A DNA stretch of 64,000 bases from Vitellaria paradoxa (Eukaryota; Streptophyta; Magnoliopsida; Ericales; Sapotaceae). The stretch lies in contig CM034234.1 of NCBI GenBank assembly GCA_019916065.1, positions 382,963 through 446,962 of the forward strand, given 5' to 3'. Positions 11,256 to 21,789 of this stretch are shown here, piece after piece (within the stretch, counting starts at the first letter, position 1; every line of letters starts with the position of its first letter). The notes beneath the pieces were generated by a model. That model was given only the letters and a program-made list of their open reading frames with translations, was not told where the DNA came from and ran no database searches. The position numbers and the translations under genes were made by a program.

Positions 11256-12636
11256 ACACTGTGTAGCCGAATGAAGGGGGGCTGCTGCATGTTGTTTTTC
11301 TTCCTCTCCTCCTACTTCTCTTAGGTTTAAGTTTAGTTTTAGTTATTTATTTATTTGAAGATTTTGAAGATTTTTTATTCGTGAATGTTACTCTACGTAC
11401 TCCAAGTTTTTAAGACGATTGTCATTGCGATTGCTACTCAAGTTCTTATTTCAAAGTTCGTTTTCAAGTAAGTTAATATTTCATTCTTGCTCTTCATTAG
11501 TTTTTGAATGTTCGTGGATGATTTTTATGATTAATGCCATTAGTTTGTTTAATCTTTGGATGCTTTAAAATATTAGGGTTTCGTTTAGAGTTTGATACGA
11601 ATGCTGCACGTTTTAATCTTAAGGTTTAACTTTAATTAATCTAGTATTTCGTTTTGGTTCATTATTATTAATTGAATGTTCGTAGGTAGGTTTTACATTC
11701 ATTAGAACTGTTTTAATTACGTTTTTGAAGCTTTAACAGTTATATCTTCATCTAAGCCTGTTAAGTTGTTTCAAAGCATGCTAGGGTAAAAACCTTTGTT
11801 CTTGATTCACTGAATCAATGAAGGGTAATTTGTTATGAACTGAGGGATGTACGTAGATCCTTCACAGGGGTTTCAAAAGCCTATGTGAAGTGATCTACTA
11901 TTTTCAAACTTGATTTGTTGTTTGGAAAACCTTTGAAAACAAGAGTGTTTGTTCATATTCTCTGTAATCACTGATAAACACTCTTGATTATAATTTTCTT
12001 GATAATTTTTAAACAATTTTAATCTAGATTTGAACTCGAGTATTTTTATCATAAAATCTTTCCAGTTTTATCTTCCATAATGAAACGTGAATTTAAAACT
12101 GTGTATCGAGGAATTTTGGAATGTATTGAAAATCTTTCCCAATCCATAGATCCTTTGACGTGAACTATGGATTGTATTTAAAATCATCCCTTGGTGAAAT
12201 AACAGATTACTTGGAATTGTGAAGGTTGAATCAAGAACCCTTTTCTATTAGAATTTCAATTTGATAAAATCACTGCTTTAAATTTCTTATAAATCTTGTT
12301 TGCAATTAGATTAGATTATTCTTTAAATTTAAGTGTAGTAATTTTAATTTGCTGAGTTGTTTAAATTAGTTCGAATTTTATTTAAGTTGAAACATTCCTT
12401 TAATTAGTAATTACTTTGCTTTTAGTTTAATTTCTCAAGTTTCAACTCTATCAAATCTAATTTAAGTTAATTGCAACTTTAATTCTAATTCAATCCTACA
12501 ATTCATATTTGAACTTAGAAACTGAAAGACATAGGCTTCCCTGTGGATTCGACCTCGGACTCACTGAGATTAAAACTACACCGCACACCCTTGCACTTGG
12601 GGGTTAATTAGCACTGCACTATTTACGAGCGGTCAG

Positions 12637-13773
12637 CTGCGAATAAAGGCTACTAGGTTTTGGCTCTCTCCTGACCATAAGCTATACAAGAAGTCCTTCA
12701 CAGGTCCCTATCTTCTTTGTGTTCATCCTGACAAAGTGCAAGACTTCCTCTATGAGCTTCATGAAGGGGTCTGTGGAGCACATACTGGGGGCAGATCACT
12801 GGCGCACCGAGCGATCACACAAGGGTATTGGTGGCCGAAGATGGGGTATAATGCTCAAGCCTATGTTCGGAGATACAAGAAATGCCAAAAGTTCGCTCTC
12901 ATTCCTCACCAGCCAGCCCAAGAACTCAGTTCGCTGACCAGTCCTTGGCTGTTCGCTCAATGGGGACTCGACATTGTGGGACCCCTGCCTACTGCTTTGG
13001 GAAATAGAAAGTTTTTAGTGGTCGGCACTGACTACTTTACTAAATGGGTGGAAGCAGAACCTTTGGCCCACATCAGAGATGCTGATACCATTCGATTTGT
13101 TTGGAAGAATATCATTACTAGGTATGGCATCCCTAGGACACTTATATCCGACAATGGGACGCAATTTGACAGTGCCCCATTCAGGGAATATTGTTCTAGA
13201 TATGGAATCAAAAATATTTACTCGACACCAGCTTACTCCCAGAGCAATGGTCAAGCCGAAGCTTCAAACAAGGTCATTCTCAATGGGATCAAGAAAAGAC
13301 TGGAAGCGGCAAAGGGGAAATGGGTGGATAAATTGCCATCAGCACTGTGGACATACCGAACAACCCCTAGAAGATCAACTAGAGAATTTCCCTTCTCTCT
13401 GGCTTATGGAGTTGAAGCCGTCATCCCGTTGGAAGTTGGTCTGCCGAGCATCAGGACTCTAGCATTTGATAAAGGGGAGAATGATAAAGCCATGACGATG
13501 AGTCTAGATCTGATTGATGAAAGAAGGGAACTGGCCACATTAAGGCTAGCCAACTACCAACAAGAGACAATGAAGAAATTTAACAAAGGGGTCAGACATA
13601 GGGAATTCAGCACTAGCGACTGGGTGCTAAGAAAATTGATGGGGAGCAGAAAAGATCAAATCGAAGGAAAGCTTGGAGCTAATTGGAAAGGACCATTCCT
13701 CGTCTCGGATGTGCTTGGCAATGGTGCTTACAAGTTAACTGACAGGGACGGAAAGCCAATCAAAAGACCATGA
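12637..13773 (+). pseudogene. Tat-element pol 3' end: integrase
   Basis: The frame is open from the insertion junction for 378 codons. It carries an integrase zinc finger, the DDE core (GLDIVGPL, ISDNGTQF, GQAEASNK) and a C-terminal GPF module. Two defects are visible. The zinc finger has Tyr (RRYKKCQKF) where the first Cys of the CxxC pair is expected. The frame stops at 13771-13773 after KPIKRP, exactly where the family has a conserved Trp, so TGG has become TGA; a natural-looking stop follows at 13804-13806. RNase H and RT lie on the other side of the Athila insertion, outside the window. The internal ATG at 12736 is not a true start. Confidence 0.9.
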
Positions 13774-13933
13774 AATATAGCCCATTTAAAGTTGTACTAT
13801 CATTAATGTTATTGTACATTTATTGTTAAAGACTTTGTACATTTATTGAAAATCCATTCTTTCGTGTAAGCAAGTGAAGCAATTTCAAAAGCTTGAGACA
13901 ATTCCCTGTTTAGCATAAAGATGCCACATCTCT

Positions 13934-14690
13934 TTGAGTGGTGGTCTAGAAAAGAGCCATGCTCGGCTTGCCGAGCATTGGTACAGAAAGATGCCACATC
14001 CCTTTGGATGTTGGTTCAACCCTGGTTTATTTACCGACCAGGGGTTCTCTTTAAACTGGGATTCAATTCCCCAGTTTTCTGAAAAGGATTATCAAAAGGA
14101 GCCACGTTCGGCTTGCCGAACGTTGGTACATTCCTGGTTTATTGACTGATCAGGTGTTCTCTTTAAACTAGGATTCAATTCCCCAGTTTTCTGAAAATGA
14201 TTATCAAAAGGAGCCACGCTCGGCTTGCCGAACGTTGGTACATTCTTGGTTTATTGACTGACCAAGTGTTCTCTTTAAACTGGGATTCAATTCCCCAGTT
14301 TTCTGAAAATGATTATCAAAATGAGCCACGCTCGGGTTGTCGAATGTTGGTACATTCCTGGTTTATTGACTGACCAGGTGTTCTCTTTAAACTGGGATTC
14401 AATTCCCCAATTTTTTGAAAAGGATTATCAAAAAGAGTCACGCTCGGCTTACCGAATGTTGGTATATTCCTGGTTTATTGACTGACTAGGTGTTCTCTTT
14501 AAACTGGGATTCAATTCCCCAGTTTTCTGAAAAGGATTATCAAAAGGAACCATGCTCGGTTTGCCGACCATTGGTACAGAAAGAATCCACATCATTTCTG
14601 ATGTTGGCCCAATCCTGGTTTATTCATTGACCAGACACGCTCTTTAAGCTAAGATTCGATCCCTTGGTTTATCGATTGGAAAGAAAATAA
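13934..14690 (+). repeat. 112-bp tandem repeat array in the Tat element
   Basis: The phrase TTCTCTTTAAACTGGGATTC, with minor changes, starts at 14045, 14157, 14269, 14381 and 14493: exactly 112 bp each time. More diverged copies flank the clean units on both sides (from about 13934 and to about 14690). Each unit includes a short hairpin of the form TTCGGCTTGCCGAA. The array lies between the pol stop and the antisense gene. Confidence 0.9.
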
Positions 14691-15477
14691 GCCACGCTCA
14701 GTTTTTGTAGCGTCGGTACAATAGAAGCAAAAGCTCTCACAACACAAAGAATCATTTCAAGGAAGCTCGGCGCTGATGTGCAAAAGCCCTCGTATCATAA
14801 AGATTCACTTCTCCGATGCTCGGCATGAAATTGAAAAGCGTATTAAAAGGTAGATTCCTCCGTTATTATATTAAAGCTGGAGGACAGCCGAACTCATTGA
14901 GGTATGTGAGATTTATTAAAGTTATGCCTCTTTAGCAAAAGCTTGAAGTTACTTGATGAAAAGCAAACGATCACGTGAACTTGTTATCCTTGGAAGACTT
15001 AATGTTTAAAGCATTTCTGTTAAATCTTATGATTGCTTGATTATTGGAACAAATTCATTTAAGGTATATACTTCAACACAAGCATAAAACATTTAAATAG
15101 AAAGGAAGACTCCCAATGGGAAAAAGCGAGAATGAGAACAATCCAAAAGCTTTTATTATGTGTTTCAGAGTACAATTACAATATACTTTACATAGCTATC
15201 AACTGAAGAGACTATCCTAAATTTAGGACGAGGCATTAACATTTATTATAAGGGTTCATAGCTATCTCGTATGAGAATACAACCAGGTCAATGTATTCTC
15301 CAATCAGTTCATCAACAGTTCTAAAGAAGCAAAGACATGAGAAACCAAGCAAGATTAGAAAATATTGAAGTATTCTCATTCATCCAAAATCAAAAGTTTT
15401 ACATAGTTCATCACGTTTTTACATCCGAATGGAATAAAAAGCAAAAGACAAAAAAAAAAAAAAAAGAACTAAGGGGC
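14691..15477. other. Tat element interior between repeat array and antisense gene
   Basis: No supported ORF. Contains scattered CTCGG motifs like those in the repeat units and an A-rich run at 15452-15466. It probably holds the 3' end of the antisense transcript. Confidence 0.5.
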
Positions 15478-18092
15478 TCACTTCTCTCCCTCCTTAGTGG
15501 GATCACTTTCCACAACTAGATCAATTTGTTTAGGTGCTTGGGAGGTGTCCTTCTGAGCACTATCCACCTCAACCTCCCCTTCATCGACAGTTTCTTCGGC
15601 AGTTTGAATTGAGGGAGCTTGAGGTGGACGTTCGAAACTGAACTGAGGAGTTGGACGTTCTAGATCATGATATGGGACCTCTGTGTATATGGGGTTGGTG
15701 TGATCGATGTTATTCTTCTTCATTGCAGCCTCCCAACCCTCAAGGAAGAAATCGTTGTGAGCGTCCCTTATCTGATCCACGCAGTCATTAATTTGCGCCT
15801 CTACATCAGCTTTGGCTTTCTCCTCGGCTGCTCGGAGGGCAGTTTCTTTTTCTTCCAGAGACCGAGCTTTAAGTGCGAGCTCTGCTCAGAGGTTGGCAAG
15901 CTCCTGCTTTGATTTGCTCTGCTTGGCCCTGGAAGCCTCCAACTCCTTCAGAAGTATCTCCTGCCCAGCCTTCGAGAAGGATAATTCGATCTCGGCGAGA
16001 GTTTGCCCTTGACCTCCAGTAGCTCTTCGTCCTTACGGACAAGGATTTTATCCATGGACTCCACACGAGCTTTGCCCCCTACTACTTGGCCAAGGGCATC
16101 AGTAAGCTGTCGCTCGAGTTCTTTTTTCTCATCTCCAAGCTGGCTCATCTCTTTCGCCAGAGCGTCATTGCTGGATTGGAGACTTTTCTTGTCCTTCTCC
16201 AAAGTCCTCACACTTGATTTAAGATCCTTTATGTCGGATCTATCTTGCTCGGCTTTGGCAATAGAGGCTTGGCTTCGGGCGATGAGCTCCATAGTATAGA
16301 GAGAAGTCTGTAGAAAGAACAGAGAGTTAGAAAGTGCATAATGGAAAAATGATGTGCAGAAAGGAACATCATTATACTTATAGAAATGGCATTCTTCATT
16401 AAAGTCTTGTGGATGTCCTCCATTTTATTTTTCCTTGTGGCGTTGACATCCCGAGGAGGGATGACACCTTTGAGATACTCCTCGGCATGATTGAAGGCTG
16501 TGTCTTGGATGGTGAAGGGTCGGCCCTGAGGGAACTCAAGGCTAGGAATGAGGATTTGTGGAACGAATGGAGGGGAGTCTCGAACCGGATTGACCGGATA
16601 CTCGATGGCGAGACGCACGGGCCCAATCGGCTGAGAAGGCGATGGCTCAGTGGTCTTTGGCGGCGCGTCTTTAGTGGGTGGCACACCCTTAGGAGGTGCT
16701 GCCACTATGCCAGTAGCCGCCTTCGGCAGCTTCGGTTGCTCGGCGACTTAAACTGCTTCGATTTGTTGCGTTCTGGCCCTTTTCTGCTCAGGGGGACCAG
16801 AGGGTTTCTTTTGAGCTGCCTCCTGCTCCTTCCCCTTCTCTATTTTTACCTTCAGTAGATCAGCGGTTGTAGGAGCATGGGCCTTCCCCTCATCAAGCTT
16901 CCTCTTCCCAGTGGCCTTTTGCTCTTCGGCCCTCTTCTTCTTCTCCTCGTCAACTCTTTGCCCCTTGGCTTTAGCCAAAGCAAGTTTTCTGTAGTCAATT
17001 TTTGGAGCCATGTCTATCCCCACTTCTTCTTCTACTGGATCTGAGAAGTACTCGAAGGCTGGGGGTGGTTCAACTTCTTCTTCTTCTTCTTCCCCCTCCT
17101 CGTCCAAAAGAACGAGTCTCCGTCTCCTTGGTTGCTCGGCAGGTTCAGGAACCACTACTTCTGTAGCAGGAGCTTGTTCGGCTACTAGCGGGATAGCAAA
17201 TGGAGGCGGACAAACCCACTCCGGGTGCCTCAAGCCGTAGTAATTCTTCTTTTCTTCAGCAGAAGCCCGGAACCACCACTGAAGATGCCTGATAGCCTCC
17301 GAGGTTGCGAAACCTTGAGGGGGAGCGATGAACGTTTAGTGAGAAGGGGTGAAGTTGAACAGGATAGGGACTACTCTGGCAAATGGATAGAGATCAGGAC
17401 CTCCGAGGAATTTGAACACCTGTCCGAGGTGATCTTTGTTGGCACGAATACCGGTGGCCCAGAACTTCTTTGTTTGGTCGGCTGCATAGGTATCAAATCA
17501 AACAGTTAGTGTGCTTCAAAAAAAAAAAACAACAAAAAAAATCAGAAGTCGAAAAAGAGTAAGAACTGGTAGCATTCGAAATCAACCAACCTGGGCCCAA
17601 AGAAACCAGAGGGACGATTGGATAACGATCTTCATCTGGATCGTGTGTCCAGTGACCCGTGACGACGCACAGGTCACTTTCTGACTTAATCGTATCAGGC
17701 AGCATATGGACCAAGGCTTTCTCTGGTCGGGATTTTAAATACCACCTGTTATCATCCTTCTTCACCTTTTGGATGGAGTAACAGTAAAGTAGATCTCACT
17801 CGGATATGTGAAATCCGTATCGTCTATTTATTTCTATCACCCCATTGACTATCTTGTAGAAGTTGTGGGTAAGATTCTTAGGGCCGAGATCTAAGATGCT
17901 CATCATAGAGCGAAGAAAAGGGTGTAGGGGGAACCTAAGGCCACCTTCGGTGATGGCTACTATGGGGAACTCCCCTGTTTCGCGCTCGCCTTCTTCGGCG
18001 AGCCTAATGTTTACATTCTGAGGAATTTGGTATTTCTCCTTGAAAACCCTAATTTTTTCCTCAGAGTTTAGCTCGTTCGCGAGTCTACCCAT
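15478..18092 (-). pseudogene. Antisense spliced accessory gene of the Tat element (transposon-protein domain plus coiled coil), decayed
   Basis: Reading leftward from an ATG at 18092, the first exon matches the plant 'putative gypsy type transposon' domain (YQIPQNVNIRL, GLRFPLHPFLRSMM). An intron of 109 bp (17482-17590) with GT-AG borders joins in frame to ADQTKKFWATG. Exon 2 continues to about 16370: hydrophobic region, a run of Glu (about 17075-17100), Lys/Arg-rich stretch and proline-rich segment. After a second intron (about 16300-16370; borders uncertain) a coiled-coil exon begins near 16292 and runs to the stop at 15478, with many Glu/Lys/Ala heptads. In-frame stops interrupt it at 17796-17798, 17336-17338, 16748-16750 and 15886-15888, plus a frameshift near 16005. 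Two of the stops (17796, 15886) fit CGA to TGA change at a CpG. Function in the element is unknown. Confidence 0.8.
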
Positions 18093-18580
18093 AATCAAAG
18101 GTTTAAGATGGAGATGATTAACTCACAAGGAACGAAGATCGACAGGAGAGATGAAAGCTCGAGAAGATGAAGACTCAGAGGAAAAGAAGCAAAGGAAATC
18201 TGATGGCTCGAATCGCGGAAAGGAAGTAAAGAAGATGAACCCAGTGCATATGTATGTGTGTGTATCTATGGGGACAATCGAAGCGTTACCAATGAAAAAG
18301 CAACGAGCGGTAAAAAATAGCATTTATTACCGCCCCAATTTTCAAATTTCTAACCACTCACGTTTTAACACCCTGGATTTGGGGATCCGCGTAAGCGGCG
18401 CGGCAGATGAAAAGCTGAAAGGGCACTACGCGTGTCATTACGAGGAGAGAGAAGAGTCCAATCAGATTTGATGCGCATCAGGAGGATACTAAACGACAAA
18501 CTGCATGGGGAGATTGAAGGATCAGTAAGGTAAGGTTACTCTGCTCTGCTACTCTGCTCGGAAAATATCTTTTTCCAACC
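18093..18580. other. Tat element region between antisense gene and 3' LTR
   Basis: No gene on the + strand is supported. By position it should hold the promoter and leader of the antisense gene, but I see no clear TATA box in the right place. Confidence 0.4.
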
Positions 18581-18595
18581 AGAGTGGGGGCAAAA
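18581..18595 (+). other. Polypurine tract of the Tat element
   Basis: AGAGTGGGGGCAAAA immediately precedes the TGTTGGG start of the LTR. Confidence 0.75.
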
Positions 18596-19500
18596 TGTTG
18601 GGCAAAATAATACTTAGATGTACGGATGCCGAACAAGTGTAGTCAATGTGCCACGTGGCCCAATGCCGAGCATATTCGTGTGAGCCACGTAGTCATCCGC
18701 CGAGCACTCTACATCATGACACGTGACGTTCCGCTGAACAGTTGAGTCATTTCACGAGAGTTCCACGTGAGTACTATAAGTGAACACGTGTCTTTGGGTT
18801 AATATTCCAGAGAATACCCTGAGCCTTAGCACCTATAAATAGTGTGTCGCTACGTGGCTATAGCCGAGAACCTCAATAGCCAGTTTGTTCGGCCCATCGA
18901 TTGGCGGCTAGTAAATATTGGGCTCGGGGCCCACAGCCTTAAAGAAGGCTCGTAACCATAAATGAACCATAGTTATGACTGAACTGGGTATTTATTTCTG
19001 AGGAAGTAACTGAGTCAGTTCGTTTCATTACGAGTAGTTGACAGATGTGACAGGAAGACAGTCTGACCCTGAAATTCGGGTTGTATTGCCGTGTTAAACC
19101 ATCAGAAGCATTAAATGAAAGGCATGGTGTATTAAAGAAAGGTTTAAGGCATTAAATGGACGGGAAGAGCATTTAAAGCAAGGAAGGAAAAAAGGAACAC
19201 GGAAGCGTGGATAATGTCAAATCGCAGGTATACTTCATTTATTATTTAGGTTACTATAAATAGGTCATTCCACTACACAATGAAGGTAAGCTGACTATTG
19301 CCAACTTACGTTATCACTTATTTCTTCTCTGAAAAACTTTCCTCTTTGAGCAACTTGCTGACTTAAGCATCAGAGGGTTTTCCGGCCAAAGACCCCCTCT
19401 CCGGCCGTAACCTTTCTTTCTGTCTTTGTTCTGCAGGTCGGCGATTGCATTTCCGGTTGGCGTGGTCAGCAGTTCCGGCGGTATTTTTTGCTGCCGAACA
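18596..19500 (+). repeat. 3' LTR of the Tat element (905 bp)
   Basis: Starts TGTTGGG after the polypurine tract and ends CCGAACA, an imperfect inverted pair. GC-richer than the DNA after 19500, where composition drops sharply to AT-rich host DNA. Two TATA boxes, TATAAATA, lie at 18834 and 19255. The partner LTR is outside the window, so the borders rest on the motif pair and the composition change. Confidence 0.78.
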
Positions 19501-20919
19501 AAAACCATTTAAAATAAAAACTAAACCCAAAATAAAACAACTTATTTTAAATTATTAACCTGTCATTTAAAAATAAATATTATCAAATCTATATATTCTT
19601 GATTGAAACCCTATCATCTAAGATGGTAATGGCCGCCTCACATCACGAATATATACAGAAAACATATAGCTTGGAGCCGATGACGAGGACCAGGTCTCCT
19701 ACTTAAATTATGCTTTAATCATCGAATTTATGAATTACACATGAGTTAAAAGAATTTATATATATATATATATATATATTATCTATTTTTTACGAACCTA
19801 AATAACATACTTAAAAGTTAATATTAATAAAAAATCATATAAAATAATACAAAAACAAAAGAGCTAGTAGTTCCCAAACTAAGTTTTTAATTTGCTAAGA
19901 TAAAGACTTTTGATTATGGATCCAACTTAACTCGCATCACAGTAATGCTATATACCCAAATAAATTGCATAATTTTTGTTTTTATTTCTTTTATTACTTG
20001 AAGTGTTATTTTATTGATTAGACAAAATTTTAAGGATACTATTGCAAATTAATTGTCATAGAACCAATTATAAGATGACATATTAATTTGATATATATTT
20101 ATATATATTTATCACACTTTATTTGTGTACTTTTTTAACATTTTATATATATATATATATATATTATATGTGGACAGAATGCGTGCGGAATTAATTTAAC
20201 TTGTTTCCTGGCAAGCTCGAGCGTCGATGGGATGAATTATGAATATCATCAAAATGACAATTGATTAATAACTGAATTTGACATATACATGCATAGCTAC
20301 ACAAGCTAGTATTAATTTCGGGATTTGAGTTCAAACGCACCATGAGTGGTAGTTCCATATATTTCTCATTAGTGTTGTTTGGAGTAAGAAAAAATGAGAT
20401 AAATTGAGATAAATTGTGATTTGAGGAGAATTCGTAATACGTGCAGTGAGAGAAAAAAGTTGATGTGATATAAAGTTAACAGAGATTTATAAAAATTTTT
20501 AAAAATTTTCATCAAACCATTACAAACCAAACGGGACCATTAATTAATTATTGCTACCTTTTAAAAGTGTCACATTTATCCCATTTGGCCAGATACGTTA
20601 ATTGGCTTGCTTGTCAGAAAGTGATTAATATTGTAATTAACAGCCTAAGGTTACTATTACAACTCGCATACATATAAATGCAAAATTAAATAAAGTAAAC
20701 AAAATATTCATGAAACAGAGAAAATAAAAAATAGGCACCCAGCGTTACATCAACCATACGTCTACAAAAAACAAATTAGCAATAATTTATAATATTTGCT
20801 TGTTGACTGCATGATGACAAGATTATAAATCCATTATGAAGTGTAAGGCACAAGCTAAATAAAAATTTACAGAGGGTGTCTTTGCAGCGAGAATTTAATA
20901 AGAAAAAAAAAGGAATAGC
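19501..20919. other. AT-rich intergenic DNA
   Basis: No gene seen. Holds TA microsatellites near 19756-19780 and 20144-20165. A possible small insertion lies at about 20374-20540, bounded by GTTGTTTGGAG and ACCAAACGGGACC; I cannot confirm its borders. Confidence 0.5.
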
Positions 20920-20927
20920 ATAAAAAT

Positions 20928-21781
20928 TAAGGATGTAAAGAGGTAGAATACCTGCTTAATTAGCTAATCTCATTACTAAATTCATTTATTTTTTATTTAC
21001 TATTACCATCCCGAACTCATTTATTTTTTTAATTGAAATTCCAAATTCGTCCTACCCTAAATCCGTGAAACCCGTCCTAAACCGCAAGATCTATCTATGT
21101 TCAATTGATCAAATTACCTATTAGGTATCCGTTAAATATCGGATTTGAGATAAAAAATTAAAAAATTGGCAAGTAACAAAAATGTTAAATTTATTAAATT
21201 GAACAAATTAATTGGTCAAAGAATCTCTGAGTTTTTTTTTTTTAAGGTAAAAGAAATATACTATAAATAATATAAATAAATATACAAAATATATAGGAGT
21301 ATGCCCCTAAAACAGTACAATAAGAATTACAGTTTATAAAAGACTTTTAAACTCAATATGGAATAATTCATAATATGTGAATATAAATATATATTATATA
21401 TTAGGGGAAAATATATATTATATACTGCGACTATTGATATACCACATTACTATGACAAAAATGAGTGAAATTCTATAAGTGGACTTGGTTTAAGAATTTT
21501 ATTTTAGGAATAAAATTGTAAATATATAAATATATATTTTATTTTATTTTATTTTGTCAAGCAAGTATTTAACAGGTACCTATGGGTATCGAGTATCAGG
21601 TACCAGGTACCCTATAAGTATAAACAGGTATTGAGTACCTTGGAAGCAAATCCCAAACCTGCACGGGTACTAATTTTCAATCCTAAACCCATCCCAATCC
21701 TATTAGAGTATTTCTCAACAAATTTTTATCGAGATCAGTTGGGTCGGACTGTCTCGCGTACCTATCTCATTGATATTCTTA
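20928..21781 (-). mobile_element. hAT-like non-autonomous DNA element, copy A (854 bp)
   Basis: Reverse-orientation relative of the element at 28490-29379, sharing long stretches over its whole length. It is flanked by a perfect 8-bp target duplication, ATAAAAAT at 20920-20927 and 21782-21789. Ends are degenerate inverted repeats (TAAGGATGTAAAG at the left). Sub-terminal parts repeat GGTACC and ATACC-type motifs; the core is AT-rich and has no transposase. The 8-bp duplication fits the hAT superfamily. Confidence 0.82.
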
Positions 21782-21789
21782 ATAAAAAT

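Larger units (their letters stand above)
1..12635 (+). mobile_element. Athila-type Ty3/gypsy LTR retrotransposon, nearly complete, 5' LTR cut by window edge
   Basis: The first 762 bases recur almost unchanged at 11873-12635, so they are the two ends of one element. The order is LTR, tRNA-Asp primer site, gag, protease, RT, RNase H, integrase, extra ORF, polypurine tract, LTR. Integrase after RT marks Ty3/gypsy; the tRNA-Asp primer, an LTR near 1.9 kb and a third ORF point to the Athila lineage. Adding the missing 1.14 kb of 5' LTR gives a full size near 13.8 kb. The two LTR portions differ by four substitutions and one single-base indel by eye, so the insertion is young. The pol region nevertheless carries frameshifts, so this copy is probably not autonomous. 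It lies inside a Tat-type element that resumes at 12636. The 5' target-site flank is outside the window. Confidence 0.93.
10733..12635 (+). repeat. 3' LTR of the Athila element (1903 bp)
   Basis: Begins TGTGATTACAC right after the polypurine tract and ends GCGGTCA at 12635, giving TG...CA ends. The last 763 bases match window positions 1-762. U3 holds three modules with GGTCCGGACC palindromes about 75 bp apart, followed by a TATA box near 11246. The sequence switches at 12636 to a foreign integrase frame, confirming the LTR end. Confidence 0.92.
12636..19500 (+). mobile_element. 3' part of a Tat/Retand-type Ty3/gypsy retrotransposon, interrupted by the Athila insertion
   Basis: Directly after the Athila LTR an open gypsy integrase frame begins without a start codon, showing that Athila landed in this element's pol gene. 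Downstream come a tandem-repeat array, a spliced gene on the opposite strand, a polypurine tract and a 905-bp LTR ending at 19500. A hypervariable repeat region and an extra ORF between pol and the 3' LTR, often antisense, are known traits of the Tat lineage. The 5' half lies left of the window. Multiple stops and a frameshift show this is an old, dead copy, unlike the nested Athila. Confidence 0.88.

Noticed and set aside
10725..11290. Several overlapping ORFs on both strands in the Athila LTR
   Set aside because: They arise from the repeated GGTCCGGACC modules, which are open in many frames; no domain.
13079..13462. Overlapping ORF inside the Tat integrase
   Set aside because: Shadow frame of the integrase reading with no domain of its own.
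13934..14690. CRISPR-like array
   Set aside because: Units are contiguous 112-bp tandem copies without unique spacers, in a plant retrotransposon.
16003..16858. Forward ORFs across the antisense coiled-coil gene
   Set aside because: Ser-rich and Leu-rich translations are the complement of Glu/Lys-rich coiled-coil codons; the - strand carries the recognisable domain.
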